Assembly: GCA_045601525.1 (NCBI GenBank)
Contig: JAZRZR010000086.1
Location: 1-31,841, forward strand
DNA length: 31,841 nucleotides
DNA from: SIG565 sp045601525
GTDB lineage: Bacteria; Bacillota; Clostridia; Oscillospirales; Acutalibacteraceae
Direction of reading: 5' to 3'
The notes under the pieces were generated by a model. That model worked only from the letters and a program-made list of their open reading frames with translations. It had not been told where the DNA came from and ran no database searches. Below, piece by piece: positions 1 to 7,319 of the stretch. A program made the translations under genes and the position numbers. Every line of letters starts with the position of its first letter. Within the stretch, counting starts at the first letter, position 1.

Positions 1-1193
1 CAAATAGAGCTTTGGTTAGAGGTGTGCATATATATAATTATGAAACTGAAGTTTGGGAACAATATATAACATCTAATGCTTATAATAAATATTTTACTTT
101 AGAAAATCGTTCAAAAGTAAGATTTATATTTAATACATCAAACAATGCTATAATAACTCCTAATGACATTATAGAAGAAAAACCAATATTACAAATAGAA
201 GAAAATATTGTAGGTGATTATGAGCCTTATGGTTATAAAGTTCCATTAAATGTAAGTGGTAAAAATTTGTTTAATCTAAAGCAAGTCACCTTTTCTACAA
301 ACTATCAAACAATTTATGAGTTAGTTACATCGAACAATAGTTTCACTTTCAAAAAACTTCGTTCTTCAGGAACCGCTAACGTAGCATATTATGTGTTTTT
401 GAAAAAAGGGATTTATAGAATATCTGGAAATATATATACAAGTGATGGATTAGGCGGTGGTTGGGCAGTATATGATAGAGAAAATAAGGCTTTTATTGTA
501 AATAACTCTTCAAGAGGCAACTGTAATGGTACTTTCACAATCACAGAAGACAAAGAATATGCGGTAAACTTTTATATAAACTATAATTCACCCAAAGATA
601 CTGAAGCCACCTATTCTAATGTCCAAATTGAACTTGGTGATATAGCAACCGAATATGAGCGATATATACAGCCAACCTTAACCAATATTTTCATAGATGA
701 ACCACTTCGCAAAATTGGAAACTATGTAGATTATATCGATTTTGAAAATAGTAAGGTTGTCCGAAATATAAGGCACATAGATTTAACAGGTGATGAGAAC
801 TGGCTACAATATACAGACGGCGGCGGCAAGTTGACTGTTAGGTACCAGATAGGAAAAATATTAGATAACGGAAATACTGTTAATTGTTATTCTAATATGT
901 TGGAGGGCATATCAAGAAATAATCTTTATGGCAAAGAGGTTACAGGAATCTCCGCTTCGTTATCAAACATTAGAGTTTATTATCCCCCACTGACTGATAC
1001 TGTAGAAAGTTTTGTTGAATTTTTGAAAAACAATAATATGTATGTGGGGTATATAACATCAACACCCACGGAAGAAACCGTTATATTGCCACACTTGCCC
1101 ACATTTAGTGGTCTCACAACCATATATGATATTGACGCATCATTACAACCTTCTAATATGGAAGTAACTTATTATAGCAAGGAGAGTGCTTGA
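1..1193 (+). CDS. Phage tail / receptor-binding structural protein, C-terminal part (5' end outside window)
   Basis: The reading frame is open to the left edge of the window, so the TTG at position 12 is not a credible start and the gene begins further left. The visible ~397 residues are rich in Asn, Tyr, Thr and beta-forming residues, with no membrane segments. Around residues 60-85 and 205-225 there are stretches such as 'DYEPYGYKVPLNVSGKNLF' and 'IELGDIATEYERY', which are typical of clostridial prophage tail and baseplate proteins that bind the host surface. It is followed directly by small phage genes, the holin and the endolysin, which is the usual late-gene order. Its codons are markedly more AT-rich than those of the endolysin, as expected for a modular, exchangeable tail gene. 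The exact role (fibre, baseplate or tail endopeptidase appendage) cannot be decided. Confidence 0.7.
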   Translation, partial: NRALVRGVHIYNYETEVWEQYITSNAYNKYFTLENRSKVRFIFNTSNNAIITPNDIIEEKPILQIEENIVGDYEPYGYKVPLNVSGKNLFNLKQVTFSTNYQTIYELVTSNNSFTFKKLRSSGTANVAYYVFLKKGIYRISGNIYTSDGLGGGWAVYDRENKAFIVNNSSRGNCNGTFTITEDKEYAVNFYINYNSPKDTEATYSNVQIELGDIATEYERYIQPTLTNIFIDEPLRKIGNYVDYIDFENSKVVRNIRHIDLTGDENWLQYTDGGGKLTVRYQIGKILDNGNTVNCYSNMLEGISRNNLYGKEVTGISASLSNIRVYYPPLTDTVESFVEFLKNNNMYVGYITSTPTEETVILPHLPTFSGLTTIYDIDASLQPSNMEVTYYSKESA

Positions 1194-1194
1194 T

Positions 1195-1440
1195 ATGTTT
1201 TATAAAATAAAAGATGAAATAAGTATAGAAAAAGCCCCCAGACCATTAAGGTTTGACGGCAAAGATGTATTTACCACAAGCGAGGAAATACATAACAAAC
1301 AAGGCTATTATAGATTACAAAAAAACGAGTGCCCTCAAGATGATAAAAATTATAGAAGCGCTTATCAGTTAGAGGGAAATGTTATTGTTCAAAAGTGGCT
1401 GGAAATAGCTGAGGAAGAGCTTTTGGAGGAAGGGTTATGA
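1195..1440 (+). CDS. Small phage protein downstream of the tail gene, unknown function
   Basis: This 81-residue soluble, acidic protein ends in a Glu/Leu-rich helix (EIAEEELLEEGL). I chose the ATG at 1195 rather than the in-frame GTG at 1186, because the GTG lies inside the Shine-Dalgarno sequence AGGAGAG (1180-1186). The start sits two bases past the stop of the tail gene, and the stop overlaps the next ATG in an ATGA, so the three genes are translationally coupled. Small proteins in this position often belong to the tail-fibre or tail-assembly module, but I recognise no family and infer the role only from position. Confidence 0.65.
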   Translation: MFYKIKDEISIEKAPRPLRFDGKDVFTTSEEIHNKQGYYRLQKNECPQDDKNYRSAYQLEGNVIVQKWLEIAEEELLEEGL

Positions 1441-1736
1441 CCGAACTGATTTTAGGTGTAATAGGAGCAGTGGTAGGCATAATTGGTATGGTGGTTGCCT
1501 GCATTGCACTTATGAGGGACAAAAAAAACGATAATAAGGCAGAGGGCGAGCAAACAGGCTCGCTCTTTACTGAAATCGGATACATTAAGGCCGGTATCGA
1601 TACACTTAAGCTTGATTTGCGGGAAGTCCGAGACGATATGCAAAAGTTGCACGATACTGTTACGAGAACCGAGGAAAGCTGTAAACAAGCCCACAAGAGA
1701 ATTGATAGGTTGGAAAAATTTCACCAGCCAAATTAG
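1437..1736 (+). CDS. Membrane-anchored coiled-coil phage protein (XhlA-like, lysis module)
   Basis: The 99-residue protein has one N-terminal membrane helix (about residues 4-25, LILGVIGAVVGIIGMVVACI) followed by a charged linker and a long heptad-like helix (about residues 45-95). This design is shared with XhlA/haemolysin-type proteins encoded just before holins in Bacillus and Clostridium phages. It overlaps the upstream gene by 4 bp and is followed 10 bp later by the holin. An anchor or accessory role in lysis is inferred from architecture and position; no catalytic motif is visible. Confidence 0.6.
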   Translation: MTELILGVIGAVVGIIGMVVACIALMRDKKNDNKAEGEQTGSLFTEIGYIKAGIDTLKLDLREVRDDMQKLHDTVTRTEESCKQAHKRIDRLEKFHQPN

Positions 1737-1746
1737 GAGGTATAAT

Positions 1747-1986
1747 ATGAAAACATCAAAATCAACAATCATCAGAACGGCTGTGTTGCTTATAGTGCTT
1801 ATTAACATTATTTTAAGGCAGTACGGCGTGCATCCTATTGACATTTCGGAAAACGATATAGCTATTATCATAGAACTTGCTATCGAGATTTTGGCAATTC
1901 TTTGTGCTTGGTGGTACAATAATTCTTTTACCGAGAGGGCAAAGAAAGCCGATGAGTTTTTCAAAAAACTAAAGGAGGACAAATAA
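1747..1986 (+). CDS. Phage holin, SPP1 family
   Basis: The start is the ATG at 1747, 7 nt after a strong AGGAGG (1735-1739 region); longer upstream readings overlap the previous gene and lack a ribosome site. The 79-residue product has an N-terminal hydrophobic helix (about 10-25), a short polar loop containing a PIDISEND-like segment, a second helix (about 39-58) and a basic, charged tail. The 'AWWYNNSFTERAKKADEF' motif after helix 2 is characteristic of the SPP1-type holins (Pfam Holin_SPP1). Holins form membrane lesions that let the endolysin reach the wall. The endolysin start follows immediately after the stop, with its Shine-Dalgarno sequence inside the holin 3' end, so the two are co-translated. 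Confidence 0.85.
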   Translation: MKTSKSTIIRTAVLLIVLINIILRQYGVHPIDISENDIAIIIELAIEILAILCAWWYNNSFTERAKKADEFFKKLKEDK

Positions 1987-2835
1987 ATGTTTAAGTTAGC
2001 ATTAGATGCGGGTCACGGTTTATATACAGCTGGTAAACGTTGCCTTAAGTCGATTGATTCGGCGGAAACAAGGGAGTGGGTGCTTAATTCCCGAATTTGT
2101 AATATGCTTGAAGAAGAGTTGAAGGGGTATGATGGTATAGAGGTGATGCGCATGGATGATGTGACAGGCGCAACCGACGTATCAACAATCGAGCGATGCC
2201 GAAAGGCAAATGAGTGGGGCGCAGATTTCTATTTATCAACACACCACAATGCAGGTATAGGCGGTGGCGGCGGTGGCGGCTTAATTGTGTTTAGATACAA
2301 TAAGTTATCGGCCAACGGCGAAACGGGGAATTGGCAAAAGAGGTTTTACGAGCAGTTGATTGCTGCAGGTGTGCCGAAGGGTGATAGGTCTACACCGTTG
2401 GGTACTGCGGGGTTTGATGTTCTCGCAAAGACTAAAATGAAGGCGGTGCTTGTCGAATGCGGATTTATGGATAGCACGACCGATACACCGCTGATTCTCA
2501 CCGAGGAATTTGCACGCAAAGTAGTAAAAGGATATATAGCGGCATTGGTTAAACTCGCCGGTATTACAAAAAAGATAGCTCCTACACCTGTAGCATCCGA
2601 ACCGAGTTCTGAGGTGGTACAACCAGAGCCCCTTCCCGAACCTGTTGACCCTGAACCATCCAAACCCGAAACAGTTCCTGAAGCGACGGCGCCGGAGGAA
2701 AAAGAAGAGCCGAAGGATGAAATCGCACCAAATCAAACCGATACCGCTGCAGTAAAGAAAAGCTGGGTTGAGGTCGTTAAGGAAATATTGGGGGTTATCC
2801 TTTCTTGGCTTAAAATGTTTGATAATTCGAAATAA
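1987..2835 (+). CDS. Endolysin: N-acetylmuramoyl-L-alanine amidase (Amidase_3)
   Basis: The 282-residue protein carries an Amidase_3 catalytic domain (about residues 1-185) that cuts the bond between N-acetylmuramic acid and L-alanine in peptidoglycan. Visible metal and catalytic positions are H10 in DAGHG, a Glu near residue 30 (TREWVLN), H86 or H87 in STHHNAG, and E157 in VECGFMDS. After it comes a Pro/Glu-rich linker (about 195-250) and a short amphipathic C-terminal helix ending in WLKMFDNSK, instead of a recognisable SH3 or LysM wall-binding domain. There is no signal peptide, as expected for a holin-released lysin. The start is supported by AGGAGG ten bases upstream. A terminator follows the gene, closing the late operon. 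Confidence 0.92.
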   Translation: MFKLALDAGHGLYTAGKRCLKSIDSAETREWVLNSRICNMLEEELKGYDGIEVMRMDDVTGATDVSTIERCRKANEWGADFYLSTHHNAGIGGGGGGGLIVFRYNKLSANGETGNWQKRFYEQLIAAGVPKGDRSTPLGTAGFDVLAKTKMKAVLVECGFMDSTTDTPLILTEEFARKVVKGYIAALVKLAGITKKIAPTPVASEPSSEVVQPEPLPEPVDPEPSKPETVPEATAPEEKEEPKDEIAPNQTDTAAVKKSWVEVVKEILGVILSWLKMFDNSK

Positions 2836-2839
2836 AAAG

Positions 2840-2876
2840 AAACCGCCTCGTTCTTATGAACGGGGCGGTTTTTGTT
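2840..2876 (+). terminator. Rho-independent terminator of the phage late operon
   Basis: A 14-bp GC-rich stem (2840-2853 with 2858-2871; one G-T pair) closes a TTAT loop and is followed by TTTTTG and more T residues. It lies 4 bp after the endolysin stop and also just beyond the stop of the converging minus-strand gene. Confidence 0.9.
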
Positions 2877-3296
2877 TTATTTCTCATTAGGTACGGCGCT
2901 TGTTCCCATTACAATTATTGCGCCTAAAGCCATTATATATACTAGCAGTAAGGGAAAAGAAAAACCTATAGAAACGATATTTTTAACAAAACCTGATATG
3001 TATCGTATGACGTTTATTATAATAAGAACTATTACGCCGTAGTTAAGCGTTGCCTCAGTTTTGTCGCAAAAATATTTGCAAATTCCTATTCCTACAAAAA
3101 TATCTGCAAATAATATGCCAGTTAGAGCGTACCACTCAAAATCAACAGGCCAACTTAAAAGAGCGGCGATAAATCGAATTTCACCTAATAAGGCAAAAAT
3201 TAAGGTAGCAAGATAATATGCTATTAATCCTCCAATAACTCCTAAAACAACTCCAAGGATGTTGTATAAAGTGGTTTTTCCTTTACCGTTTGACAT
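2877..3296 (-). CDS. Prophage-encoded integral membrane protein, unknown function
   Basis: The 139-residue protein has about four hydrophobic helices (roughly residues 10-38, 55-75, 84-103 and 110-131) and short polar ends. The ATG at 3296 is preceded by AGGAGG (on the minus strand) at good spacing. It lies between the lysis genes and the attachment site, on the opposite strand, which is the usual place for accessory 'moron' genes expressed from the lysogen, for example superinfection-exclusion proteins. No family is recognised and the function is open. A hairpin followed by six T residues on the minus strand lies just ahead of its Shine-Dalgarno sequence. Confidence 0.7.
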   Translation of the reverse strand: MSNGKGKTTLYNILGVVLGVIGGLIAYYLATLIFALLGEIRFIAALLSWPVDFEWYALTGILFADIFVGIGICKYFCDKTEATLNYGVIVLIIINVIRYISGFVKNIVSIGFSFPLLLVYIMALGAIIVMGTSAVPNEK

Positions 3297-3312
3297 GTTT
3301 ATCCTCCTAAAA

Positions 3313-3342
3313 TTAAAAAAGTGCGTAGCCTAAGCCACGCAC
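3313..3342 (-). terminator. Hairpin plus T-run directly upstream of the minus-strand membrane gene
   Basis: Read on the minus strand, an imperfect GTGCGT...ACGCAC stem (3342-3321) is followed by TTTTTT (3320-3315) and then by the Shine-Dalgarno sequence of the gene starting at 3296. It could end a transcript coming from the regulator gene or from the structured region 3343-3480, or act as an attenuator for the membrane protein gene. Confidence 0.6.
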
Positions 3343-3344
3343 CG

Positions 3345-3472
3345 AAAAATGCACCCGGCTCAAGACTATTGCAACACATCATGAATATTCTACACATAAG
3401 TGCAAAAAACCGGGCGCATTTTTACCTTATTAAAATGCACATAGTGTAGGAAAATATTCAAATGTGTTGCAA
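3345..3472. repeat. Two interleaved long inverted repeats in non-coding prophage DNA
   Basis: Arm A (3345-3358, AAAAATGCACCCGG) pairs with 3409-3422 (CCGGGCGCATTTTT) with one mismatch. Arm B (3369-3395, beginning TTGCAACACAT) pairs imperfectly with 3443-3472 (ending ATGTGTTGCAA). Because arm B starts inside the loop of A and ends outside it, the two stems interlock, giving a pseudoknot-like or mutually exclusive RNA fold, or nested recognition sites on DNA. Part of arm A (AAAATGCAC) recurs at 3432-3440. No gene is visible in this interval. Confidence 0.75.
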
Positions 3473-3507
3473 GGTAAGTTTAACACAAAATGTAAATAAT
3501 TGCAAGG

Positions 3508-3891
3508 TCAGAAATTTTTCCAATCTAATCGTTGCCCACAGCTTGAGCAAAAGTTTTGGAAATCCCGCTCAATTACTGCGTTGCACCGGGGGCAGTAAGC
3601 GTATGTGTCGGAACGGCCACCATAATTATGAGTTATAAATGTTTTGATTATCATTGGTGTGCGATAAAAACTATCGGTGCCATCAGTGAACAACAATAAC
3701 TCGTTAGGGGTGCAGTCGGTAGTATTGCATATCTTTTCTAAAGAAGTGATGGTTGGCGCTGCTTTTCTATGTATCACCTTTGTGACAAAACGGGTGCTAA
3801 GCTCACAACGGTTGGCAAGTTTCTCGTATGAAAGATTATCTCTTTCAATTATTCGCAAAAGGGAAGTGGATAGGTTGTCTAAAAAACTCAT
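3508..3891 (-). CDS. XRE-type HTH regulator with C-terminal zinc ribbon (prophage)
   Basis: Residues 5-68 form a Cro/cI-like helix-turn-helix (YEKLANRCELSTRFVTKVIH is the recognition region) and residues 98-121 form a zinc ribbon with Cys100, Cys103, Cys115 and Cys118. The 127-residue length is short for a phage repressor and there is no peptidase or dimerisation domain, so the zinc ribbon may take that role. The gene is read away from the attachment site. Two palindromes (GTAGCGCTAC at 3935-3944 and ATGAAC-CATA-GTTCAT at 3945-3960) lie upstream of its start and are candidate autoregulatory operators. DNA-binding regulation is well supported by the fold; the regulated genes are not known. Confidence 0.8.
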   Translation of the reverse strand: MSFLDNLSTSLLRIIERDNLSYEKLANRCELSTRFVTKVIHRKAAPTITSLEKICNTTDCTPNELLLFTDGTDSFYRTPMIIKTFITHNYGGRSDTYAYCPRCNAVIERDFQNFCSSCGQRLDWKNF

Positions 3892-3934
3892 AAAATCACG
3901 CTTTCTGTCGTATCATTTATAAGATATAAACAGG

Positions 3935-3960
3935 TAGCGCTACAATGAACCATAGTTCAT
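3935..3960. promoter_or_regulatory. Tandem palindromes upstream of the XRE regulator, candidate operators
   Basis: A perfect 10-bp palindrome (GTAGCGCTAC) is directly followed by an ATGAAC-4-GTTCAT inverted repeat, about 45-70 bp upstream of the regulator start on the minus strand. This is the expected spacing for an operator at its promoter. The rest of the gene-free stretch 3892-4080 shows only a short GCAGTTT/AAACTGC hairpin near 4004-4019 and no open reading frame. Confidence 0.5.
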
Positions 3961-4080
3961 AATTGTAAAAATATGGAAAAAGCGCACCGTTATACCTTAT
4001 ACGCAGTTTCAAAACTGCACACGAAAACGCACATAGTTTTTATAAAGCGTTTATTTATAAGGCTTTTACTGAAAAAAATA

Positions 4081-4108
4081 ACGGGTTCAAGTCCCGTCAT
4101 TCGCACCA
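4081..4108 (+). other. attR-like tRNA 3'-end fragment (probably tRNA-Leu), prophage attachment site
   Basis: The 28 nt form a T arm (ACGGG-TTCAAGT-CCCGT), the 3' acceptor strand CATTCGC, discriminator A and encoded CCA. No D arm or anticodon arm precedes it, so this is a partial copy and not a working tRNA. The implied 5' acceptor GCGAATG together with discriminator A best fits a tRNA-Leu, though this is not certain. Phages commonly integrate at tRNA 3' ends and leave such a copy at the distal junction; the intact tRNA should lie at the other prophage end, left of this window. Confidence 0.82.
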
Positions 4109-4109
4109 A

Positions 4110-4148
4110 AATCCAAGGTTGACATTTAGGTTAACCTTGGATTTTTTA
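4110..4148 (+). terminator. Terminator of the interrupted tRNA locus
   Basis: A perfect 11-bp stem (AATCCAAGGTT at 4110-4120 with AACCTTGGATT at 4133-4143) is followed by a T-run. It starts right after the CCA of the tRNA fragment, so it is the native tRNA terminator left on the chromosomal side of the prophage. Confidence 0.92.
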
Positions 4149-4217
4149 TTTTGATGAAAGTCTTGATTATATATTAAAAAGTATGTCGAAATTTATCGTA
4201 AATAGGTGCACTTGCTC

Positions 4218-4246
4218 TTGACTTTTAATACTATCGGTTGTATAAT
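4218..4246 (+). promoter_or_regulatory. Sigma-A-type promoter of the zinc-ribbon membrane protein gene
   Basis: TTGACT (4218-4223) and TATAAT (4241-4246) are separated by 17 bp, about 55 bp upstream of the start codon at 4301. Confidence 0.8.
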
Positions 4247-4300
4247 TACAGTGGATTATAAATTAATTCCACAATATTTGACGAAAGTGAGCGAAATATT

Positions 4301-4972
4301 ATGGCATTTTGTAAACAGTGCGGCACCGATTTGAATGATGCAAAGTTTTGCCCCAATTGTGGCGCTTCTGCAGAAGGAGAGGTTGCAGCCCCCGCAGCAC
4401 CTGCTGGTGCTGATGCTCGTCAGCGTTGTCTCGCTGATATGGAACATATGATTAGTTATTTTGGCGCAAAGTCAGCTCAGTATGATGAACTTGATCTTGT
4501 TTCTGAAGAGGTTGAGGATCGTTCTAGCCGTGGCTTTGGCGGTTGGATTGTAGCCGCTGTAATTTCTATTATCATCGGTATCATTGCAAAATCTTGGTTC
4601 TTTTATGTTCTCCCTATTGCTTTCATTGCACTTTTTATTTTGCAAAGAAAGAAAAACAAGGAAAAACTCGCAGTAGCGACCGCTCGCCGCGATGAATTAA
4701 CTCAAGAGTTAGACCAATATTATGCTGATTATGGCTACTGTGCTCTCGGCCAGGAATATACAAGACCTGCAACATTAAATATTCTTTATGATATCGTTCG
4801 CAAGGGTAGAGCAACAACCCCAGGCGATGCTATCAATATCCATTTAGGCGATTTAAGAGATGAAGAAAACAAGAGAAATCAAGAAATTCTCATCGAGCAG
4901 AACAAGCAGTTGACAAAGGAAATGAAGAAAACTCGCCGTTATGCTGCTGCAGATTTTTGGCTTAAGAGATAG
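4301..4972 (+). CDS. Zinc-ribbon membrane protein, unknown function
   Basis: The 223-residue protein begins with a zinc ribbon (Cys4, Cys7, Cys17, Cys20; pattern CxxC-9-CxxCG), then an Ala/Pro-rich linker, a short helical segment, two adjacent membrane helices (about 82-118) and a charged, helical cytoplasmic tail rich in Glu, Arg and Lys. Such zinc-ribbon/two-helix proteins are common in Clostridia and are annotated only as zinc-ribbon domain proteins; a specific role is not known. It has its own promoter and a following hairpin, so it is likely a single-gene unit. It is the first chromosomal gene after the prophage junction. Confidence 0.75.
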   Translation: MAFCKQCGTDLNDAKFCPNCGASAEGEVAAPAAPAGADARQRCLADMEHMISYFGAKSAQYDELDLVSEEVEDRSSRGFGGWIVAAVISIIIGIIAKSWFFYVLPIAFIALFILQRKKNKEKLAVATARRDELTQELDQYYADYGYCALGQEYTRPATLNILYDIVRKGRATTPGDAINIHLGDLRDEENKRNQEILIEQNKQLTKEMKKTRRYAAADFWLKR

Positions 4973-5000
4973 TTTATTTTTCAAATTGGATTTTATAAAT

Positions 5001-5029
5001 AGAACCTTCGGTAATTTGCCGAAGGTTCT
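5001..5029 (+). terminator. Hairpin after the zinc-ribbon gene
   Basis: A perfect 11-bp stem (AGAACCTTCGG with CCGAAGGTTCT) with a 7-nt loop follows the stop by 28 bp. The T-run after it is poor, so termination may be incomplete and the next gene may be partly read through. Confidence 0.6.
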
Positions 5030-5073
5030 AACTTTAATTAAGGTTGTAAATGGTAACTTAAAGGAGAAAAAGT

Positions 5074-5733
5074 ATGATTATATTTATTCTTATTATTCTT
5101 TGTTTAGCTGCAGCGGCCGCAGCGTTAGCCTTTTTCCTTACTTCAAGCGCAATAATTTTTGCTAAGGGCGCATTTGCTTTGTGTGTTGCCGGAATACTTT
5201 CGTCAAATAGCATCACTTTGGTGCCAAACAATAATTTTCTAAATTTTGTTGCTTGGGCGGTTATTTCTTTTGGGATCGTTTATATGTTTTCGATTTTACC
5301 AAGGGCTGAGGTGGCTATTCGCTTTTTATCCACGGCGACTATAACATTGGTTATTATTTTTATAGGTTCTTACCTATTCGGCAGCATTTTTGTTAAGGGC
5401 TTTGAAATGAGTTGGATTTTTGAAGCGATAATTAAGATTATTTGCTTAGCGATAGCAGTTGTTATAATAGGCATGCAAAGAAAGAAATTCAATAGCGAAT
5501 CTTCTTCAAAATTTGTTGTAAGGATTATCGATAGAGCTATAGCTTCTGTTTTCTATTCGTTTGCACTTGCACTTCTTACAGTGTCCTTTGAAAACAACTG
5601 GAATATATCCGAGACTTTTGTGGTTGTGCTTTTAATTGTTTATGCTGTCGTTGCTTTTATCGCCGACATTTTCTTTGCTGACAAGGTAATTTTCGGCCGT
5701 GAAGCATCAAAAGAAATCGTAATGCCTCAGTAA
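5074..5733 (+). CDS. Polytopic membrane protein, unknown function
   Basis: The 219-residue product is almost entirely hydrophobic with about six or seven helices (first at residues 1-22, others near 28-45, 57-75, 85-105, 120-137, 150-170 and 180-200). The ATG is preceded by AAAGGAGA at good spacing. No conserved motif is recognised. It shares neither strand-coupled overlaps nor obvious function with its neighbours, and may be a lineage-specific integral membrane protein. Confidence 0.65.
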   Translation: MIIFILIILCLAAAAAALAFFLTSSAIIFAKGAFALCVAGILSSNSITLVPNNNFLNFVAWAVISFGIVYMFSILPRAEVAIRFLSTATITLVIIFIGSYLFGSIFVKGFEMSWIFEAIIKIICLAIAVVIIGMQRKKFNSESSSKFVVRIIDRAIASVFYSFALALLTVSFENNWNISETFVVVLLIVYAVVAFIADIFFADKVIFGREASKEIVMPQ

Positions 5734-5775
5734 TATTAAAAAACCGACCGATTATATTAAAATTACAATTTTCTA

Positions 5776-5803
5776 TTGCATAATCACTTCAAAGGTATAT
5801 AAT
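5776..5803 (+). promoter_or_regulatory. Promoter of the MATE exporter gene
   Basis: TTGCAT (5776-5781) and TATAAT (5798-5803) with 16-bp spacing lie about 50 bp ahead of the likely start. Confidence 0.65.
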
Positions 5804-5854
5804 GGGTATGAAGTAAGATTTGTTTGATATGGTTACGCTTGGGGAGTGTTGGCT

Positions 5855-7228
5855 TTGCAAAAGAAATATGAAATAGATATGTGCACAGGCCGCATTTTGC
5901 CGAAAATGCTTTTATTCGCATTTCCACTGATGCTATCAAGTGTTTTGCAATTACTCTTTAATGCGGCTGATGTTATTGTTGTCGGTAAATTTGCGGGCGA
6001 AACCGCCTTGGCGGCAGTAGGTTCAACCGGCTCGCTGATTAATCTGATTGTTGGCCTGTTTACGGGTCTTTCGGTCGGCGCTAATGTTGTTGCAGCCCGT
6101 TTTTTTGCCTCAAAAAGCCACGAATCACTCTCCAAAACAGTACATACGGCTATTTCAATTAGTTTGTTGGGTGGCGTGGTTTTAACAGCCTTTGGCCTTT
6201 TGTTTGCCGATGATTTATTAAGGCTTATGAAAACACCGAGCGAGGTTTTGCCGCTTGCCATACTTTATATAAGAATTTATTTTTGCGGTATGCTTCCAAG
6301 CCTTTTTTATAATTTTGGAAGCGCATTATTGCGTGCAAAGGGAGATACAAGAAGGCCGTTTATCTATATATCAGTAGCCGGTGTGATAAATGTAATCCTA
6401 AATCTTGTTTTTGTTATTGCTTTTGAAATGGGAGTTGCGGGCGTTGCTATTGCAACGGTGATATCGCAGCTTGTGTCGGCAGTTTTAATTTTACGTTGTT
6501 TAGTTAAGGAATCAGGCGATTTTAAGTTTGAAATCAAAAAGCTATGTCTAGATTCTAAAATTGTTGCCAAAATTTTTGGAATTGGTCTCCCGTCGGGGTT
6601 GCAGGGTATTATTTATTCCCTTTCAAATGTGGTTTTGCAGTCTTCGGTTAATTCTTTTGGTGCCGATGTTGTTGCGGCCAATGCTGCAGCCGATAATATT
6701 CAAACATTTATATGGGTAGCAATGAATGCCTTTGCTCAAGCCGCTGTGACTTTTGAAAGTCAAAATATCGGTGGCGGCAAGTTTTCACGAATAGGCAAAG
6801 TGGCAGGTGTTTCTTGTTTGTGTGGCGCAACCACGGGTTTTTTAATGGGTGGATTTTGTGTTTTGTTCCCAAGTCACTTGATTTCTTTGTATGCAACTAA
6901 GGAAGAAGTAATAACGGCGGGTGTTTTGAAATTGTGCACCGTAGCTGGTATTTATTTTCTGTGTGGCATTCAAGATTGCTTGTCGGGAACAATAAGAGGA
7001 ATGGGATATTCGCTTGTTCCGACAATTATCTCGGTGTTTGGGGCTTGTGGCGTGAGAGTGTTGTGGGTTTCAACGGCTTTTCAAACACCTTTGTTTCACT
7101 CAATAAACGGATTATATTTGGTGTATCCTATAAGCTGGATAATTATGATTGTTGCATATCTAATATGTTTTTCCATCTTGCGAAAACGCTTGCCGAAAAA
7201 TGATTTGCCAATATCAGCAAATGAATAA
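5855..7228 (+). CDS. MATE family efflux transporter
   Basis: About 457 residues with 12 predicted membrane helices in two similar halves, matching the length and pattern of MATE drug/sodium antiporters, which export cationic drugs or metabolites using an ion gradient. The N-terminal 'MCTGRILPKMLLFAFPLMLSS' and 'FNAADVIVVGKFAGETALAAVG' segments are the family signature. I place the start at the TTG at 5855: the ribosome site GGGGAG at 5841-5846 is 8 nt before it, whereas the in-frame GTG at 5846 overlaps that site. The substrate cannot be read from sequence. A strong terminator follows. Confidence 0.92.
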   Translation: MQKKYEIDMCTGRILPKMLLFAFPLMLSSVLQLLFNAADVIVVGKFAGETALAAVGSTGSLINLIVGLFTGLSVGANVVAARFFASKSHESLSKTVHTAISISLLGGVVLTAFGLLFADDLLRLMKTPSEVLPLAILYIRIYFCGMLPSLFYNFGSALLRAKGDTRRPFIYISVAGVINVILNLVFVIAFEMGVAGVAIATVISQLVSAVLILRCLVKESGDFKFEIKKLCLDSKIVAKIFGIGLPSGLQGIIYSLSNVVLQSSVNSFGADVVAANAAADNIQTFIWVAMNAFAQAAVTFESQNIGGGKFSRIGKVAGVSCLCGATTGFLMGGFCVLFPSHLISLYATKEEVITAGVLKLCTVAGIYFLCGIQDCLSGTIRGMGYSLVPTIISVFGACGVRVLWVSTAFQTPLFHSINGLYLVYPISWIIMIVAYLICFSILRKRLPKNDLPISANE

Positions 7229-7233
7229 AACAA

Positions 7234-7269
7234 AAGCAATCGCTATATTTTATAGTGGTTGCTTTTTTT
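7234..7269 (+). terminator. Rho-independent terminator after the MATE gene
   Basis: A 14-bp stem with two G-T pairs (7234-7247 with 7251-7264) and a TTT loop is followed by a run of seven T residues (7263-7269). Confidence 0.9.
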
Positions 7270-7319
7270 ATAAATTTATGGTATTATACTCATTGTCAAA
7301 AGCGAAAAGAGGTATAATT

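Noticed and set aside
2305..2736. Two minus-strand frames opposite the endolysin
   Set aside because: They arise from the Pro/Glu-rich linker codons of the amidase gene, have no ribosome sites and low-complexity sequence.
3321..3472. Retron RNA or CRISPR-like array
   Set aside because: No reverse transcriptase or cas gene is present and the repeats are inverted, not regularly spaced direct repeats.
7200..7319. N-terminal extension of mntP by about 40 residues
   Set aside because: It overlaps the MATE stop codon and its terminator, while TTG 7320 has a ribosome site and gives the normal family length.
7270..7319. Manganese (yybP-ykoY) riboswitch before mntP
   Set aside because: Only about 50 bp lie between the terminator and the start codon, too little for that riboswitch.
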